64,000 bases of DNA, from contig CM073558.1 of assembly GCA_037074615.1 (NCBI GenBank), positions 13,330,001 to 13,394,000 on the forward strand, read 5' to 3'. This stretch comes from Leucaena leucocephala. Its lineage: Eukaryota; Streptophyta; Magnoliopsida; Fabales; Fabaceae. The stretch's first letter is position 1, and each line of letters starts with the position of its first letter. A model generated the notes under the pieces. That model was given only the letters and a program-made list of their open reading frames with translations, was not told the DNA's origin and did no database searches. Positions 25,088 to 36,629 of this stretch are shown piece after piece. The position numbers were made by a program, and so were the translations under genes.

Positions 25088-26149
25088 TCTCCACTCACAC
25101 TTAGTGGATTATGTGTCATGGGTCTAATCTCATTCTCTTCCTTGTTTCATACTAGGTGCTTTGACACGACTGCATAGGCATAACGTCTATTCGGGTGTTT
25201 GTACTAGAAATCCTTTTATAGAGACTAATACAAAGTAACCCTTTAGTGTAGCTTGATCATAATAAGTTATAGTGCCTTGAATGTCCTAGATTTACCCATA
25301 CACACCTTTCTTATGGCTAATCTAATCCCTCTTGAGTCAGCGTATAACTTAGATAGCCTCCACTTATGCATAGTATCCACACTTATGAAATTAATAAAAT
25401 AATATCACAAGGGACCGGTCATAGACACTAGCATGGATGTGTATATTCTAGAAATCTTTCTTTTGCCCATATATCATTTTGATATGAATCAACTGCTTTT
25501 CTAGCATAATACCTCTCGTTCATATATAATTTGACCATAGGTTATATACTAAAGTAGCAATCACTGAAACATACCTCCATAACACTGTCAAAGTCAAAGG
25601 ACATTAATGAAAGGATTATACCTTTATGGAACTCACACAATAATGAAGCAGGGATTGATTCACTTGCTTTCTATTTGCGGTTCTTTAGTACATGTGGTAT
25701 GAATCACATGTTACGGTGCTTCTCTTATCCTTAAAGAGTGTACGTTATTTTGATTCTATTAATCACATTGTACAGACTTAAGTCTAGACACTCGTAGTAT
25801 CTAAACCCAAACTCTTCAATTCTACTAACATAATATGACATTAATTTTGAATAATTTATTATCTGGCAACAGGTTTCATGGATATGGGTACCCATTATTC
25901 GATCCATACCCTTACTTATGGATCTCATCTCAACTTACTGCACCTTTTAAGCCAAGGCGATATTCATTGTGTTTCTTCTCTACCATATCATCACTCTTGC
26001 TATTTTACTGATGAACACATGTCTCATCTTTGAATGCTTCTCTAACATCAAAGGTGGTTGCTCGTGTTAGAGAGCTACCTTTCTCAACCTGTACGCTATA
26101 CTAGACATTGTATACTTTTATTTAGACATATAAGCAATAACAAATGACA
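25088..26149 (-). mobile_element. Copia 3' untranslated region with PPT
   Basis: About 1 kb between the end of the copia pol remnant and its 3' LTR. At 25,088-25,101 the minus strand reads AGTGTGAGTGGAGA, the purine tract priming plus-strand synthesis. The rest holds no recognisable coding sequence; the 65-codon frame at 25,731-25,928 has no known motif. Confidence 0.6.
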
Positions 26150-26360
26150 TGATATCATTAAAAAACTTACATACAGTCTGCAACTTTATATTTTTTTGTA
26201 TGCCAATGGCTTTTACATGTTTCTCGAATGTTTCTTTGCCTATTAGCTTGGTCAGGGGGTCTGTAACTATACATTTAGTTGAAATGTATTGTACAGTTAC
26301 AATTTTCTATGTTATATAATCCCTCACAAAGTTATACTTTATATCAATATGTTTGGTCTT
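26150..26360 (-). pseudogene. Copia RNase H, C-terminal fragment
   Basis: The minus strand encodes the end of a Ty1/copia polyprotein: TKHIDIKYNFVRDYI, then an in-frame stop, then IVTDPLTKLIG. These match the last part of copia RNase H, where KTKHI(D/E)...FVR...I and (L/T)DPLTK are conserved. The fragment continues the coding of 27,828-28,236. The two are separated by the gypsy solo LTR, which inserted between the Ser-Lys and Thr-Lys-His codons. It is non-functional. Confidence 0.8.
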
Positions 26361-27827
26361 TGATGAGTTCAGACTGTCATGGTCTGATCCATCAAAATAA
26401 AGTTTATTGCACCCCGTATAATATAGTATAAGGCGTAACCCTATCATTATTCTCAAGGAGCCTTTTATGTAAAAACCTAGTAGATTGGATGACAAAATCA
26501 ATGAAAAAATTGAGCAGGGATAAAATGGTTTCTGGGTTTTAGTGATTAATGCAATAAAAGTAGGGTGCAGAAAAGTAATTACTTTTAGATTTTTGTTCAA
26601 TATGAAAACGAGTTGGTTTAGTTGAGAAATATGCTATGGAAGACTCTTGATGTTTAAACCATATCTATCCTTGCTCTCACGTTTAAAATTAGAGTTTAGA
26701 AATCGTTGTCTCAAAGAAAACCTCAATCGATAAATTGAGTCTAGAACCCTAATTTTCCTTAAACCCCTTTAATCAAAGCTGATTTAAGAACTATTAATGA
26801 ACTGTCATAAACTATTTAGTGTGTAAATTGAATTTAGATGATGAAAATGCCCTCGAATGGTTATCGATAAAAAACCCTAGATTCCAAGTAATGAATCGAT
26901 TAATAACGATCGCTGATAATAACTCACTCTCTTAAAATTGAAACTAAAATATTCTATTAAAAGCAAACGTTCAAATCATCCGAATTCAATTAAAAGTTTA
27001 ATTTGAGAATAATCATTCGATATTAAAAACTTACTCATAAGATGAAAACCCTAGATCTAGTAGTAATCATAACATGAGAAGATGCAAATTAGAACAGAAG
27101 AAACTCCCTGTTTGAGTCCATGAGCTCAAGATATCTGATTCATCATGAAGAGGCTATAGGTTTAGCCTCTCATGACTCTAATTGTATTACAATCGCTATT
27201 CAGATGAGAAGCCATGAAGAAACAGAGAGAAGATGGTGGATTCATGGTATGGAGAGGTAGAGAAATTTATAGAGAGGTGTAGACTGATGGCCGAGGTGGA
27301 GAAAGTGACCAGAGAGCATGAGAGTACTACTTCTTAGCCTAATCAGGTCCAAAAATAGCCTCTTGTGATAGCAACCTTCTTCCCCCTTTTATTTCTGCAA
27401 AACAGAATTCAAAACGTGCAGTTTCAGCGATTTCACATTTTAGTCGTGACCAAATCCATGTTTCAGTCGTGACCTGTAAACATAGAGAGAATTTTAGATG
27501 AATAAAGGTCGCGACCTGCGGACTTTTTTATCGTGACTAAAATGTGCTGGAGTGTGGCTTTACTTTCATTGACTTGTGGTTCCTTTCTTAGTTCTTGCTC
27601 TCTTCCAAAATACCTTCAATCTAGAATAAGAGCTTACTGTAAAAGTCTAAATGAATAAATAATATAATTTATGCAGTTTAGAAGAGTTAATTTACCATTT
27701 TACCCTTTAATTAGCACATTGCCACGCACAATCATATTTTACCACAAAAGTACAATTTAAGGCATAAACGAATTGTAAAGTTGTTATAAAGTGTCATAGA
27801 AACCATATACAAAACTGTGTCTTATCA
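26361..27827 (-). mobile_element. Gypsy solo LTR inserted in copia RNase H
   Basis: A 1,467-bp LTR. In plus orientation it starts TGATGAGTTC and ends GTCTTATCA; on the minus strand it starts TGATAAGACACAG. The flanking 5 bp are GTCTT (26,356-26,360) and ATCTT (27,828-27,832), one transition apart, and removing the LTR restores the copia reading order. It carries several near-palindromic GTCGTGAC/GTCGCGAC motifs (27,443-27,535). The same family is present at 11,872-12,630. The 97-codon frame at 26,307-26,600 is an accident of joining copia and LTR sequence. Confidence 0.85.
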
Positions 27828-28236
27828 ATCTTGCTGTGATACTTAGGGTCTTTAGTGTAGACTATAGCTGCAGTATTATCACAGTGTATCAACACCGGAT
27901 TGGTACTCTTGTTCCCAAATCCTAGGTGTCCAATAAACTCAAACTCAACTTCTATAGAGTGTAAAGCAATACACGTATGCTATAGCTACAGTGCATGCCA
28001 TAAACTCAACATCTATAGAGTGTAAAGCAATGCATGTCTGCTTCTTGCTACTCTAACATATGGTATCGTTCTTAAGCAAGAAGGTGTATCCTGAATTCGA
28101 TCTTTGTTCTTCTTTATCACCTCCTACATCAGCATTGAAATATCCGATTATGCGCAGATCGCTTCCTTGATAACAACATAATCCACAGTGTACCATGAAA
28201 ACAAATAATTCATCATATTTTGGGAATGCAAAGTTG
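27828..28236 (-). pseudogene. Copia RNase H, N-terminal and central fragment
   Basis: The minus strand encodes, in pieces, the copia RNase H block. An N-terminal strand (GYFNADVGGDKEEQRSNSGY) is followed by TFLLKND, SSKKQTCIALHS, and then HCDNTAAI...KDPKYHSK, where the solo LTR breaks in. A short internal duplication (the 'ctctatagagtgtaaagcaat' segment occurs twice, about 27,952-27,972 and 28,011-28,031), a frameshift and a stop show it is dead. Everything upstream (reverse transcriptase, integrase, gag, 5' LTR) is missing, so the copia is truncated on its 5' side. Confidence 0.8.
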
Positions 28237-28710
28237 ATAATGTGAGCAATGCCAAGTAATCAAGTGCTAAATGAAATCAACCTCAACTGTCTGAGAGCAA
28301 TAGATCCTCTCAAAGGGTGTAAGTGTTTAGCTCTCTATTTCCTCTCATTGTTAGGGTTCTTTCACTCAGATTCAAATTGGAAAACATCCTACCATATGCT
28401 TGTAATGGTTCTAAATCTCAGTAACTATATAAAATTTATGCAAAGAATCAAGAGGTCTTTTAGAGTTGAAATGATGGAGATGGGCTACATGGAATAAAAT
28501 GTGAAGCATAGAAAGTACTATATGCGTTCAACAATGAATATGTAGCATGAATTCATGTCTCTAGGGATGCAGTTGTGGTAATTGTGCTAATAAGAGTTAA
28601 TGATGTGCCCTCTCCTCCTTTCTTTTATTTTCTTTCTCTTGCACTCTCTTTTTTCAGTGCAATATGCGTCTTTTCTCTTTTTTTATTTAGCACCTTGTTC
28701 ATGGGAGCTG
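28237..28710 (-). mobile_element. Fragment of gypsy 3' non-coding sequence
   Basis: This aligns loosely with 17,455-17,840 and 22,610-22,930 in the tandem array: 'ttcttttactca', 'cctaycatatgcttrtaatggttctaaat', 'gatggag', 'catggaat', and 'gtgccytcttcctttcttt'. It is a diverged relative of the tandem-array unit and abuts the truncated copia. No gene is seen; the 82-codon frame at 28,249-28,497 has no match to known motifs. Confidence 0.55.
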
Positions 28711-31300
28711 TGTAACATCCCAATTTTTTCCTATATGTATAAGATTGATAGAGGAAAGATGTTATGAAAAGATTGGGATGGTAATAAGAATTTATAAAAC
28801 AGACATAAGTTAAAAATGAGTCCTGTAAAATTAATTATGAAATTTACAGTGAAATCGGATACCGATAAAGGGTTAAAGGAAATGAGGGGAATTTTTATCA
28901 AGCCTTCTGGGTCTCAGAAAATTATGAAACTTTGTAGGAAATTCATTTTATATTAGAATAAATTTCTAAAAATGTTATAACCATTAAAAGAGATGTCTAG
29001 AATTTATCCTAAAGATTAGGGTGATTTAAGAATATTGGTATAAGGAAAGTGCCTTGATATTTGTGCCAAGTAGCTATTGGACTTAAAAGAGGTCCAATAG
29101 GACATGTTATGCAAGCCTAATAAGCCCAAGGAATTATTATGTGGTCAAAAGAATTTTTAGAATATTTTATATATTTTTAAATGATAAAGAATTAAAGAAA
29201 GTCCAAAAAGCATGTGAGGTGTCCTTGTGGGACCCACAAGCTTTACACATGGCACCAAGAAGAGGATAGGAAGATTATAACATGTGTTAAAATATAATAA
29301 AATAATATAAGAATTAGCCTAATGATGATTAAGGTTAATTAATCCAAAAGCTAACCAATCAAATTCAAGATTAAGCCATTGTAATAATTAGGAAAAGTGA
29401 GGACATTATGGACCCAAGGTGCCAAAATTTTGGCTATAAATACCCCTCACATTCTTCACAAAAATGTGCACCCTTGGTTACATTGGAGAAACTCTTGTCA
29501 TTTGAAAACTCAACCAAGATAAAGACAATTCAAGGCACTTAGAGATCAAGGTAGTCAAGGCATAAGGTATGTGATTCTTTCTAGTTTATTTAGATGTGTT
29601 TTGGAAGGGTAAAACCTAGGTTTTAGTGGTTGGAAATTCCATTAAACCTAGAGTATGCTTGCTGTCCAAATTTTAAGTTGAAGGAGGAAGAAGAAAATAA
29701 AGGTAGAACTAGGTGATTAAGGTTTAGATAAGTTGGTTTTGATGATTGGTTGTTGAATTAAGTTGTGCTCTTGACTTTGTCATTGATGGAGATATTCAGC
29801 CTAGGTCTGTTCTGGACCAAGAAGAATGAATTTCAATGATCTAATGCTTCCATTGAATTTATATGATGATTGTGTAGGATTGGACAGATTTGGAACCTTG
29901 GAAGCATTAGAATTGAAAGTTATAAGTTTTAAGCCTTCTCTGTTACTGTTCACACACGTGAACAGTGATTAGAATTTCATGATTTTGATGCTTCCAATGA
30001 TTTTAAAATGAAAAATTGTGTGGGATAAAGTAGAAAAACAAGTATTGGAAGCATTGGAATTAAAATGAGAATTTTTGAAAGAATTATGCCCATGTTTTTG
30101 GTTCTATCCAGCAGACCATGAAGGAGCTGTAATTTCATGATTCTAAGTTCATAAATGGATTTAGAATATGAAATTGTATAGGGTAAAGTCAATACACAAA
30201 TTAATTCAAAGGACAAGGCAGTTAACCACAAATTAAGAAAGATAGGGATTAATTGATTAAGTTAAGTTTAATGTCCTTGTATGCCAATTGAGTTGAATCA
30301 TGATGAATGAGTGAATATGTGATGTTTAGGATTTAATTGTGTATTCAAGAATACAACCTTACTACAAGGAAAGGTGACAAGAAAGAGGATAAGGAAAAAC
30401 TAAAGCATCAAGGTAGTAAACTTACCTAAACTTGTATGTGTTGAATGTATGGTTGATTGTGTTATGGCTTGATTGATGTTGTTCATATGTAAATGTTGAA
30501 GCTCTGTGCTATGATTTCTTTGGCCAATTGTATTTCATATATTACATGGAAGCATGCACATTACATTATGTTGACACAATCACAAACAAGCACTAATACC
30601 AAGCATTAATGCATACATTATTTAGTCCCATTTACTACTGAGATTTTCCCAGAAATCTCACCCCAAATTATATCTCTAGTCAGCAGGAACCTCAAGCATG
30701 AGAGAGGAAGAATGTTAGATGAAGATATGTTTTGCTTATATGGTTATGTTATATTCAAGTTTTGGGGTGAATGTATGTAAAGTTAGTTGTTAAAATTCTG
30801 CACTGGAACAAAAACAGTTTTCAGCTATAACACTTGGGCTGTACTTAAAAATAGTTAATGATGTACTAAATATATGAAATTTTTCACACATGTAGTTGAC
30901 ATTCCAAGCTTCGTTTTGACACCAAGAATGCCTTATTTTGATATCTGTACAAAGAGAACTAATTTTCGAAAGTAAGGGACCAGAATCTGTTTCCATAATT
31001 TTTGACCAAATGAACAGTAAACTTTGGTGAATAAACTGTAATAATTGGCTTATCATTTGGTATGGAAATTATTTTTACCTTAAAGTTCAAGATGTTATCT
31101 TCACGTAGATTTTTGAACCAATTCATTTTAATTTTTGTACAATTAATTATGATTTTTCAAAGTTCATCGCGAAATCTGGATTATCATATGAACAGTAACT
31201 TGTGAAGGAGAAAAATTCCAGATTAAGCTAATGGACTTCCAAAGTCTTGTAAGTGGTTCTAAATGCTTCTAATTGGTCCCTAAGATGTATGAAAGTTAAA
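28711..31300 (+). mobile_element. Old, diverged LARD/Tekay-like LTR
   Basis: Starts TGTAACATCCCAATTTTTTCC and follows the same order of landmarks as the LARD LTRs: aggtccaatagg region, ctataaatacccc at about 29,430, splice-donor-like AAGGTATG at about 29,565, the ACTGTTCA...TGAACAGT hairpin at about 29,946, 'ttctctgaaa...accagaatctgtttc' and 'ggtccctaagatgtatgaaag' near 31,290. It is shorter (about 2.6 kb) and clearly more diverged, so it represents an older subfamily. The 3' edge is uncertain because the usual taaggatgttaca end is not recognisable. Confidence 0.65.
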
Positions 31301-32449
31301 TCTAAAAGTTATCTGTAAATCTGTAACTTCCAAAGTCAAAGTCCCAAAATGATTTTTCATGCTAAAACTTTTCCAGTTATCAACAAAGTTTAAAGTGGGG
31401 GTCCAATTTTCAGGAATTCATCACACATTAAGATTGAAAACAAAAATTTTGTGATGAAAAGATTGGATTAGCAAAGACTGAGTTGCATAAAAGCAAAGAC
31501 ATCTCTCCCACACTTAAACTTGATAGTGTCCTCACTGTCAACAGAACTAAAGCAGAAAAATCACAAGCACAGGAACAATGGGATGTAGCTATAAAATAGC
31601 TGGTAGCCTAATCAGTCAATGTAAATTAACAATTCAATACATAGTCACATTTAGGTCATGTAAAGCAATACTAGTAAGGCAGAGATGATAAGATAGGTAA
31701 GCTAAGATCATGCATGTGAGTATGGAAGCTCCAGAGTGAGCAATCAATGACTAAGCGATATATGGACAGGAAAAGGGGTGTTTAAAATAGAAAGAAACCA
31801 TAGAATAAACAGAAATAAATAGAAAATGAAAGCTACCCTACTGAAACATCAAGCAGAACAATTAACTACTACTTCTGGTAGTTTATCCCTTTCCAATCAC
31901 CAAACTAACATGCAAGCACATATGATGCGTAAAGGTAAGAGATAAGAAAGGGACAACCTGGCCTAAGGCGGTGGTGGGAAATTATAAAACTTTGGGAGAT
32001 GGATATTTGATTGGAAGGTTTTCCCAATTGCCCTATCTCTCTACTTCAGCATTACACAATCGCGCATCTTATACTGAGATTCATCTAGGCCCGTTTTGAA
32101 TTCTCCCTATTTAAACTTAAACTTACCCAATTGTAGTTCGCATGTCGCGGCAACAGACTTGGGAAATAATTCCTTTTACCACCTTTGTATATTTCCTGCA
32201 ATTGCTCTTCTCTAGCTTGTGTAAGCCCTCCAATTTATCATGTGCTTCCCCAAGTGTCGCACCAAGCTGAGGTTGGTCTACAACAGCAACATACTTGGGA
32301 TCATTCTTTTCCATACCTATATTATTATTAGATATTAGATCTTTCAAAAGCCTTAAGGTATGAGATATAATTTTAGAATGAGAATGAGGTTGAGAAGAGT
32401 TAGAATGTATTGGCCCTTTAACCAAAGCAGTGGTGTGTGGAGCTAAGGA
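31301..32449 (-). mobile_element. Gypsy 3' non-coding sequence, no gene seen
   Basis: It contains 'cccacacttaaacttgatagtgtcctcactg' (31,509 onward), a motif also present in the tandem array and common in non-coding parts of Athila-like elements. The 100-codon frame at 32,123-32,425 (minus) has no recognisable domain. The stretch is probably the 3' part of the same minus-strand gypsy whose gag and protease lie to the right. Confidence 0.4.
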
Positions 32450-32499
32450 GTGAGGGGTTCCCAGTTGCGTTTGGCATTTCTGGTTACAACCTTTGATCT

Positions 32500-32760
32500 T
32501 CTTGTCACGACTTTAGTTGATAGGGTGTGTCTTTGGAACTTTTTGTCCCGACCTGTCGAGCTTTTAGTCATGACTTGGGGTAACAAAAAGGCTCTCCCTC
32601 ACCAGATTGGTTTTTAGTCATGACAACTACGTCTCTGTGTCGCAACTTCTATCTCTGGAGTTTTGCGTTGTGAACTTAAAGCCATTTGGTCGTGACTCGA
32701 GCTCATAGTGGATCTCAGGTTGATATTCAGTCGCGACAGAAAGGGAACTTTATCGTAACC
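32500..32760. repeat. Cluster of GTCGCGAC-like palindromes
   Basis: About eight variants of an 8-bp palindrome (gtcacgac, gtcatgac, gtcgtgac, gtcgcgac, gtcgcaac, cccgacc) spaced roughly 25-60 bp apart. Most differences are C-to-T or G-to-A at CpG. Similar motifs occur in the gypsy LTRs at 12,216-12,320 and 27,443-27,540. Confidence 0.55.
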
Positions 32761-33357
32761 TTAGGGCATAGAAGTTTAACCCTTCTTCGATTATTGTACT
32801 TCCAGCTTCCAGAATATCTTGGGGTCCTACAAGATCACTCAACAAACCTTTTGCAAGCGCATTATCTCTATTATTATCAAGTAAACTTAGTTCATATTCA
32901 TCCCTAGTCTCTTCAACAGCATAATCAATTGCATTCAAATAAGTAAAAGTAGAATTATCGGGAGGAAATTTCATTGCTTCATTCATGTTGAAGGTTACCA
33001 CATATTCTCCAACTTCCATTGTGACGATATGCTTCATACTAATGATGGTCTTAGAAGTTTGGAGGAAAGGTCGACCTAGGATCAGAGTGCTGTCATTTAC
33101 TAGCTCATTGGGCATGTCCAAAATATCAAAATTAGTTGAGAACACTAAGTCCTTGACCTGTACTAGAACATCCTCAAGGATTCACTTAGGATACATAATG
33201 GACCTATCAGCTAACTGGAGCACTACATTTGTGTCTCTAAGGTTGTTGATTCCTAAGGCTTGATATACCGACCAAGGAATTACATTAATGGCTACCCCTA
33301 GATCTAGTAATGCTCCCTTAATAGGAATATTTCCTATAGTGCATGGGATGGTGTAGT
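32750..33357 (-). pseudogene. Athila-like retropepsin fragment
   Basis: On the minus strand this is the aspartic protease region of a Ty3/gypsy polyprotein. The start is IPCTIGNIPIKGALLDLGVAINVIP, in which DLG (about 33,297-33,305) is the Athila-type form of the catalytic D(S/T/L)G motif, normally followed by alanine. After an in-frame stop at 33,182-33,184 a 131-codon stretch (33,145-32,750) contains ILGRPFL (flap/C-terminal motif) and VTFNMNEAMKFP. The family would continue into reverse transcriptase, but nothing of that kind follows at lower coordinates. The Angela-like solo LTR at 33,358 separates it from gag. Confidence 0.8.
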
Positions 33358-35311
33358 TGTAAGGAATTGGAAGACACGCAGCGAAAATTAACTTAAAATT
33401 TTTTCCATTCCCTGCTAGGATCTACCGTATGTGTTTAAGTCTAGTGGGAAGAAGTATTACCCTCAGTGTTCCTCAGCAACTTCCACAGCTTCTGGTCACG
33501 ACGTTCACAGCTTCTCTCAGGGGCTCGTGCTCCCTTTTCGATCACAAGAAGTCGACGAATCAGGTTGGCTTCCTCTACTGGTATCCACACGAACAGCGCT
33601 CCAACCCCGAACGACATGCTAACGTCTCCTGTCCCTCTAGGGTTTTCTCAAGAATTCGTCCTCTTCATCTCTATTTTGACAGTTTCTTATCTGCAAACCT
33701 TTTGTAGCTCCCCTTCGGCCTTTCTATGTTCTATATCTTTTAAAATGTAGCTCCTAAAAACAGATATATAGGATGCTGTGCGTTTTTCTCTACCGAATTG
33801 GATTTTGGAGTTAATCTTATATTAATTCTGAAATTAATACAATATCATATATTGTATAATTTGATACGAAACTAATTAAATAAATAATATTTATATTAAA
33901 TCCATCCCACATATTTAATTCACGTATTTATTTTAACTTAAAATAAAGATAAGACTGAACTATATTTGATTTATTATCTTATATCAAATTTGAGATATCA
34001 TATCAATTTGAATTTTAAATTCAAACGTGATAGATATTTAATTTATCCTTATAAATTAAATCTTATAAATATCTCTTATATGAGATATTCTATCAATTTG
34101 AATTTTAAATTCAAACGTGATAGAGATTTAATTTATCCTGATAAATTAAATCTTATAAATATCTCTTATATGAGATATCCTATCAATTTGAATTTCAAAT
34201 TCAAATGTGATAGAGATTTAATTTATCCTTATAAATTAAATCTTATAAATATCTCTTATATGAGATATCCTATCAATTTGAATTTCAAATTCAAACGTGA
34301 TAGATATTTAATTTATCCTTATAAATTAAATCTCATATATCTCTTATATATAATGTATATATACAAATTTATATATATACGAATATAAATATAAATAAAT
34401 ATATACATCTACCCTGGATCATTCATTGAATCTGGACATGTCTTAGATTCAATGAATGTGGACATCATAGCTCGTGTTGGGCTATTTTGTGTGCGACCCT
34501 ATAGGTCCATATGAAGTTGGCAGTGGGCCATTTGCTATACTGGCCCACAAGTCGCAAGCGGTCTCTAGCAAGACATAACGACTACCCAAATCATATGAGG
34601 ATCGTTAAACGATGTAACCTTTTATATAACCATATCATGTCCCTTCTGTCACCCGATATTTTGGTCATGGATAAGGCATGGATAATGTCATCCTCTTATT
34701 CCTGACCGTTACTTTCTCGATCCCTGAGTAGTCTGACTATAGAAATGGAACTACTTTTCCATTATAGTATGGCCATACATTTATCATACTTACTCATCGA
34801 GGGGTCTAGTAATATCTCTCTACGAATGTGAGGGACAAATTCCATCTTGACCATTCACATTCCTCCTCATGAAAAACCATTAAGCTGGAACATAGTCTTT
34901 ATGATCACTCGGTCAAAAGTGATTTTTGACTAGATCAAAGCTGAGCGTTTGTCATGTAGGAATCTATGATGATCTCAGGTCAAAAGGCATAGTGACATGG
35001 TTTGTATATGAGAGAAGTTTATGACGTAACCCATGCAGCTCTCTCATAGCGGGTCAGTCTAATACCTTGTACTCTTACATGTGCCTATGACTTTGATTTA
35101 TATCTCTATACATCTTCAAAGTCATACTGGTCTTATTTCATCTTTGCTCTCGCATAGATGAATGACCAGGGACATTTAGGATAAGATCATGAGTTATCCA
35201 AGGATGGTCATCATAATAAACATGCAAATAATATTATAACACAATTAATAAATTCATAAATCAATAATGTTCATAAGACAATGATTGGCCCCTAGGGCAC
35301 GATTTCCAACA
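33358..35311 (-). mobile_element. Angela-like copia solo LTR with perfect TSD
   Basis: A 1,954-bp minus-strand LTR (TGTTGGAAATCGTGCCC at 35,311 to ...CAATTCCTTACA at 33,358), nearly identical to the LTRs of the copia at 50,157-64,000. The 5-bp target duplication GTAGT lies at 33,353-33,357 and 35,312-35,316. There is no internal region, so it is a solo LTR. It interrupts the Athila-like gag-protease between the linker and the protease start. It contains a 90-bp tandem array at about 33,985-34,350. Confidence 0.95.
33985..34350. repeat. 90-bp tandem repeat within Angela-like LTR
   Basis: Four copies of a 90-bp unit; the landmark tatcaatttgaatttyaaat recurs at 34,001, 34,091, 34,181 and 34,271. 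Each unit contains self-complementary blocks (tttatcc...ggataaa-type, and atctcttatatgagat). Because 90 is a multiple of three, a repetitive 140-codon open frame appears; it is not a gene. Homologous arrays lie at about 51,130-51,480 and 63,030-63,380. Confidence 0.9.
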
Positions 35312-36629
35312 GTAGTATCCTGGGTCTTGGCATTTAACATGTAGTTCAGCCTTAAATAGTGATGACACATTAGCACTCACCTGGATTTTCTTAAGAAGCT
35401 TAAACTTCTTTTTATCAACACAAAGTTCTTTCAAAAATTTTGCATAATTAGGGTTTCTCTTGAGGAATCGACTAAAGGGACATTTATTTCTAACTTTTTG
35501 AATAGAGTATAAGCATCTTTTGCAAAATCAGGGTCAATTTTTTTTTCCAGTAAAGTAAGAGTTAGGAAAAGGGAGATCTTTTATACTTACCTCCTTACCC
35601 TTGTGCACAGAGACTCCTTGCTTACTTGACTCTGTCTTCTCCTTAGGTTACTTTCCTTTGTAGGCTGGACTTGGTACTGTTGCTGCTTCTTATTACAACT
35701 CTTATATATCCACTTGGGTTTGTGAGTTCTTCTCTTAGGTTGGCTTCTTCATTACAAGTTGTTATTCTTTAGCACTTCTAGATTTCCCAATTTATACCTA
35801 TGGCATAGATGAATTCTTAATTTTAGCATCTTTTATATCCTACTCTGTTATATCATCTTCCTTAAATGAACTTTTCTGCCACTTCTGAGGGATATATCAT
35901 TCAGATCTCTCAAATTGATGACAATTTTTGAAGGTATGCTACCACTGCTCTTTCCTTGAATGTCACTCATTGTGTTTGAGACTTGAGTTAAGTGACTTGT
36001 GATATCTGCATTCTTGGAACTTAACTCCTCAAGTTTCCTGTGCACATCAACATTATCCTTCTACATACTGTAAAGGATTGAAGCTATAGAGGTGAATTAA
36101 CTGTCATTCTCTTTAAGCTTATTATCTATATTGGTCATTCTACTGTCCATGTTGTTCATCTGTGCAACCATACTCTTTAACAATTGAGAAGTCTCATCTA
36201 GCCTTGATGTTAATAAGGTCATAGGGTGAGTTGGAACTATAGACACTGCATTATTTTGGTAGTTACTTAAGGAAGCACTACCTCCTTAGAATTAATTTGG
36301 CCTATCACCCCACCTAAAGTTTGGGTGGTCTCTCCAACCAGGGTTGTATGTGTTAGAGTATGGGTCTCTCTTCTGGTATTAATTGTCTCTCCCTTGATAC
36401 ATTGCTACCACTTCTTCATACTATCTGTCACATGTACTGGTAGCATGCATCATAGAACCGCATGATTCACATCCTGTAACCAAAGCTTATGAGGTATCTA
36501 CTGGATGAACTTGTTTTATGGAATACAGCTCTTTTTCAATTAAATTCATCCTCTTATCTATTCTATTTCCTAAAGCCGCTATTTTTGCTAAGATCTCTTT
36601 TGAATTACCTGAAGAGGATATGGGCATTT
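35312..36629 (-). pseudogene. Athila-like gag, C-terminal part
   Basis: The minus strand encodes typical late-gag sequence of Athila elements: SNTYNPGWRDHPNFRWGD at about 36,301-36,358, then a linker with KLEELSSKNADI and the conserved block INLRDLNDISLRSGRK (about 35,865-35,915, related to the 'A(I/V)TLRSGK' motif), and a lysine-rich segment leading toward protease. Many stops and frameshifts are present. It is contiguous with 39,961-40,332 once the LARD solo LTR is removed, and with 32,750-33,357 once the copia solo LTR is removed. Confidence 0.78.

Noticed and set aside
33966..34388. 140-codon open frame with 30-residue protein repeats
   Set aside because: It is the translation of the 90-bp LTR tandem repeat; the period is a multiple of three and the DNA is AT-rich. 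Equivalent DNA in the other LTRs is non-coding.
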